From: Caulobacter sp. SLTY
GTDB lineage: Bacteria; Pseudomonadota; Alphaproteobacteria; Caulobacterales; Caulobacteraceae
NCBI RefSeq assembly: GCF_009905535.1
Contig: NZ_JAAALA010000020.1
Location: 18,339 to 82,338, forward strand
DNA: 64,000 bases
Reading direction: 5' to 3'
Shown here: positions 62,454 to 64,000 of the stretch, piece by piece
Layout of the letters: every line of letters starts with the position of its first letter
Numbering within the stretch: position 1 is the stretch's first letter
Made by a program: the position numbers and the translations under genes
The notes under the pieces: model-generated
Told to the model about the DNA's origin: nothing
The model's input: only the letters and a program-made list of their open reading frames with translations
The model's database searches: none

Positions 62454-64000
62454 ATGAACGACGTCGCGGTTATCGCCCCGGTCCTCGATGAGCAGCGGAA
62501 CGAAGGCCCCTTGAAGATGCTGGCCCTGAAGGCCGGCGACTGCTTCCTGGTGGCCGACGGGCATGGCGACATCCTGGGCGGGTCGGACGGCCTGTTCCAG
62601 GCGGATACCCGGACCCTGTCTCGCCTGCGGCTGCTGATCGGTGGCAGCAGCCCGACCGTACTGAGTTCGGGGGTGTCGGCCGACAATGTGATGTTCACCT
62701 TCCACGGCGCCAACCGGCCACTGCCACCGGCAGGCGGGCGGGTGGTTGCGCCCGGCGTGTTGCATGTGGAACGCCAGCGGCTGGTCCACGGTGAACGGCT
62801 CTATGAGCGCATTCGGCTCACCAACCACGGCCTGGACGAGGTGCTGGCCCCGGTGTCCGTGGAGTTCGCGGCCGATTTCCGCGACATCTTCGAAGTGCGT
62901 GGCAACACCCGGCGCAGGCGTGGGCGGCTGGAGCGGCCGACGCTGGACGGGCGGACCGTCTCGTTCCGCTACGAAGGGCTGGACGGCGTGACGCGGACCA
63001 GCGTCATTTCCTTTTCAGAGCCCCCTGCCCGGCTGACCATCGAACGCGCCGACTTCCTGGCCGCCTTCGGGCCGCGGGCCAGTTTCGAACTGTTCCTGGA
63101 GGTGGGGCCGGCCGCCGACGGCATTCCCGACGAGGACCGCTTCCGCACGGCCGCCGCAGCCGCCCGCCGGGCCATGCGGACCCGCACCCGGGCGGGCGTG
63201 ACGCCGCGCAGCGACAGCCCCGCGTTCAACCGCTGGACCGGGCAGTCGCGGGCCGACCTGGCGTTGCTGACCACAGAGCTGCCGACCGGTCGCTATCCCT
63301 ACGCCGGGATTCCGTGGTTCTCGACGCCATTCGGGCGGGACGGGATTCTGACCGCCTGGGAAATGCTGCTGTTCGATCCCGGATTGGCGGCCGGGGTCCT
63401 GAGCTATCTGGCCTCGCGCCAGGCGACGCAGGCCGATCCGTTCCGCGACAGCCAGCCCGGCAAGATCATGCACGAGACCCGTCAGGGCGAGATGTCGACG
63501 CTCGGCGAGGTGCCATTCGGGCTGTACTATGGCGGGGTCGACACCACCCCGCTGTTCGTCGCCCTGGCCGGCGCCTATGCGCGGCGGACCGGGGATCTGG
63601 CGCTGATCCGGCGGATATGGCCGGCGTTGACCAGAGCCATCGGCTGGCTGGAGACCTATGGGGACTCCAATGGCGACGGGCTGATCGACTATGCCCGCGC
63701 GGCCGAGACGGGGCTGTCGAACCAGGGCTGGAAGGATAGCTACGACTCCGTCTTCCACAGCGACGGCAAGTTCCCCAAGGGACCGGTGGCCCTGGTGGAA
63801 GTGCAGGGCTACGCCTTCGCCGCCTGGCGGGCGATGGCCGACCTGGCCCGGCGGCTGGGCGAACCGGGCGCCGACGCCTGGGAGGCCAAGGCCGAAGCGG
63901 TCCGAGCGGCCGTCGAGGAGCGATTCTGGATGGACGATGTCGGCGGCTATGGCATCGCCATCGATGGCGATGCCATAGCCGCCGACATCGTCCATCCAGA
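62454..64000 (+). CDS. Amylo-alpha-1,6-glucosidase / glycogen-debranching-type protein (partial)
   Basis: About 515 codons from ATG 62454 run off the window end. The N-terminal domain (about 10-240; FLVADGHGDILGGSDGLFQADTRTLSRLRLLIG) is the GDE N-terminal fold. The catalytic barrel has LLTTELPTGRYPYAGIPWFSTPFGRDGILTAWEMLL, GEMSTLGEVPFGLYYGGVDTTPLFVALAG, YGDSNGDGLIDYARAAETGLSNQGWKDSYDSVFHSDG. After FWMDDVGGYGIAIDGD the frame enters a perfect inverted repeat, so the last 12 codons (from about 63963) are probably not the true sequence of this gene. Confidence 0.9.
   Translation, partial: MNDVAVIAPVLDEQRNEGPLKMLALKAGDCFLVADGHGDILGGSDGLFQADTRTLSRLRLLIGGSSPTVLSSGVSADNVMFTFHGANRPLPPAGGRVVAPGVLHVERQRLVHGERLYERIRLTNHGLDEVLAPVSVEFAADFRDIFEVRGNTRRRRGRLERPTLDGRTVSFRYEGLDGVTRTSVISFSEPPARLTIERADFLAAFGPRASFELFLEVGPAADGIPDEDRFRTAAAAARRAMRTRTRAGVTPRSDSPAFNRWTGQSRADLALLTTELPTGRYPYAGIPWFSTPFGRDGILTAWEMLLFDPGLAAGVLSYLASRQATQADPFRDSQPGKIMHETRQGEMSTLGEVPFGLYYGGVDTTPLFVALAGAYARRTGDLALIRRIWPALTRAIGWLETYGDSNGDGLIDYARAAETGLSNQGWKDSYDSVFHSDGKFPKGPVALVEVQGYAFAAWRAMADLARRLGEPGADAWEAKAEAVRAAVEERFWMDDVGGYGIAIDGDAIAADIVHP
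63925..64000. repeat. Perfect 76-bp inverted repeat ending at the window edge
   Basis: Bases 63925-63962 are followed immediately by their exact reverse complement at 63963-64000, 38 bases per arm with no spacer (centre ATCGAT) and no mismatch. The second arm replaces expected debranching-enzyme sequence. It may continue past 64000. This looks like a fold-back chimera at a contig end rather than a biological repeat. Confidence 0.92.

Overview
The window is high-GC, gene-dense bacterial chromosome, most likely from the family Caulobacteraceae (Alphaproteobacteria; Caulobacter, Phenylobacterium or a relative). The evidence is a PopA orthologue (REC-REC-degenerate GGDEF, with the I-site arginine at residue 357 as I recall it for Caulobacter PopA), a perfect CtrA box (TTAA-N7-TTAAC), two DUF2336 proteins, an orphan Hpt protein, a TonB-dependent receptor and a MoxR/DUF58/SpoIIM/RDD operon. 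The genus cannot be fixed from the sequence alone. There is no rRNA, CRISPR array, prophage, IS element or obvious genomic island. About 90% or more of the bases are coding, and no gap exceeds about 200 bases. The largest gaps are 36660-36850, 29263-29447 and 61174-61331.

Layout. 1-10 kb: housekeeping genes (cysteine-cluster protein, pyrG, secG, tpiA, a PpiD-like chaperone, trpE) with a plus-strand block between secG and tpiA holding an acetyltransferase, popA, a DsbA-like protein and a CcdC-like membrane protein. 10-16 kb: metG convergent with trpE and divergent from a complete polyamine ABC importer operon (potFGHI type). 16-20 kb: small genes, including a PHA-granule-type protein, tRNA-Thr(UGU), a possible 26-residue protein, a YaiI family protein, arfB, a lipoprotein cytochrome c and two tandem NTF2-like proteins. 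20-31 kb: an orphan AceE/transketolase-like enzyme, an ABC exporter pair, an RND efflux pump with its adaptor, a class II aldolase and glycerol kinase. 32-39 kb: a signalling cluster (DUF2336, NAD kinase, Hpt, NUDIX, second DUF2336, membrane hybrid histidine kinase). 38.7-45.9 kb: a CoA-transferase, DoxX, an uncharacterised protein with a proteasome-like N-terminal threonine signature and its small partner, a lytic transglycosylase with a CtrA box, TonB, an acyl-CoA dehydrogenase and a ThiO-like oxidase. 45.9-53.4 kb: a TonB-dependent receptor without a visible signal peptide, a PQQ/haem alcohol dehydrogenase lipoprotein, an acyltransferase, an ArsR/AHSA1 pair with a 38-bp perfect palindrome, and an RTX-tailed hydrolase. 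53.6-64 kb: an SDR enzyme, the seven-gene MoxR operon, and a glycosyltransferase plus glycogen-debranching-type enzyme running off the end.

Most notable: (1) the 420-residue protein at 40636-41898, whose exposed N-terminal Thr, Asp17 and a downstream Lys match the HslV/proteasome-beta pattern; (2) a perfect 76-bp inverted repeat ending exactly at base 64000 that replaces expected debranching-enzyme sequence and looks like a fold-back artefact or a contig end; (3) the DUF2336/Hpt/hybrid-kinase cluster; (4) the ArsR start-codon palindrome; (5) the receptor with an in-frame stop just before its start. Function calls rest on motif recognition by eye. No database search was run.
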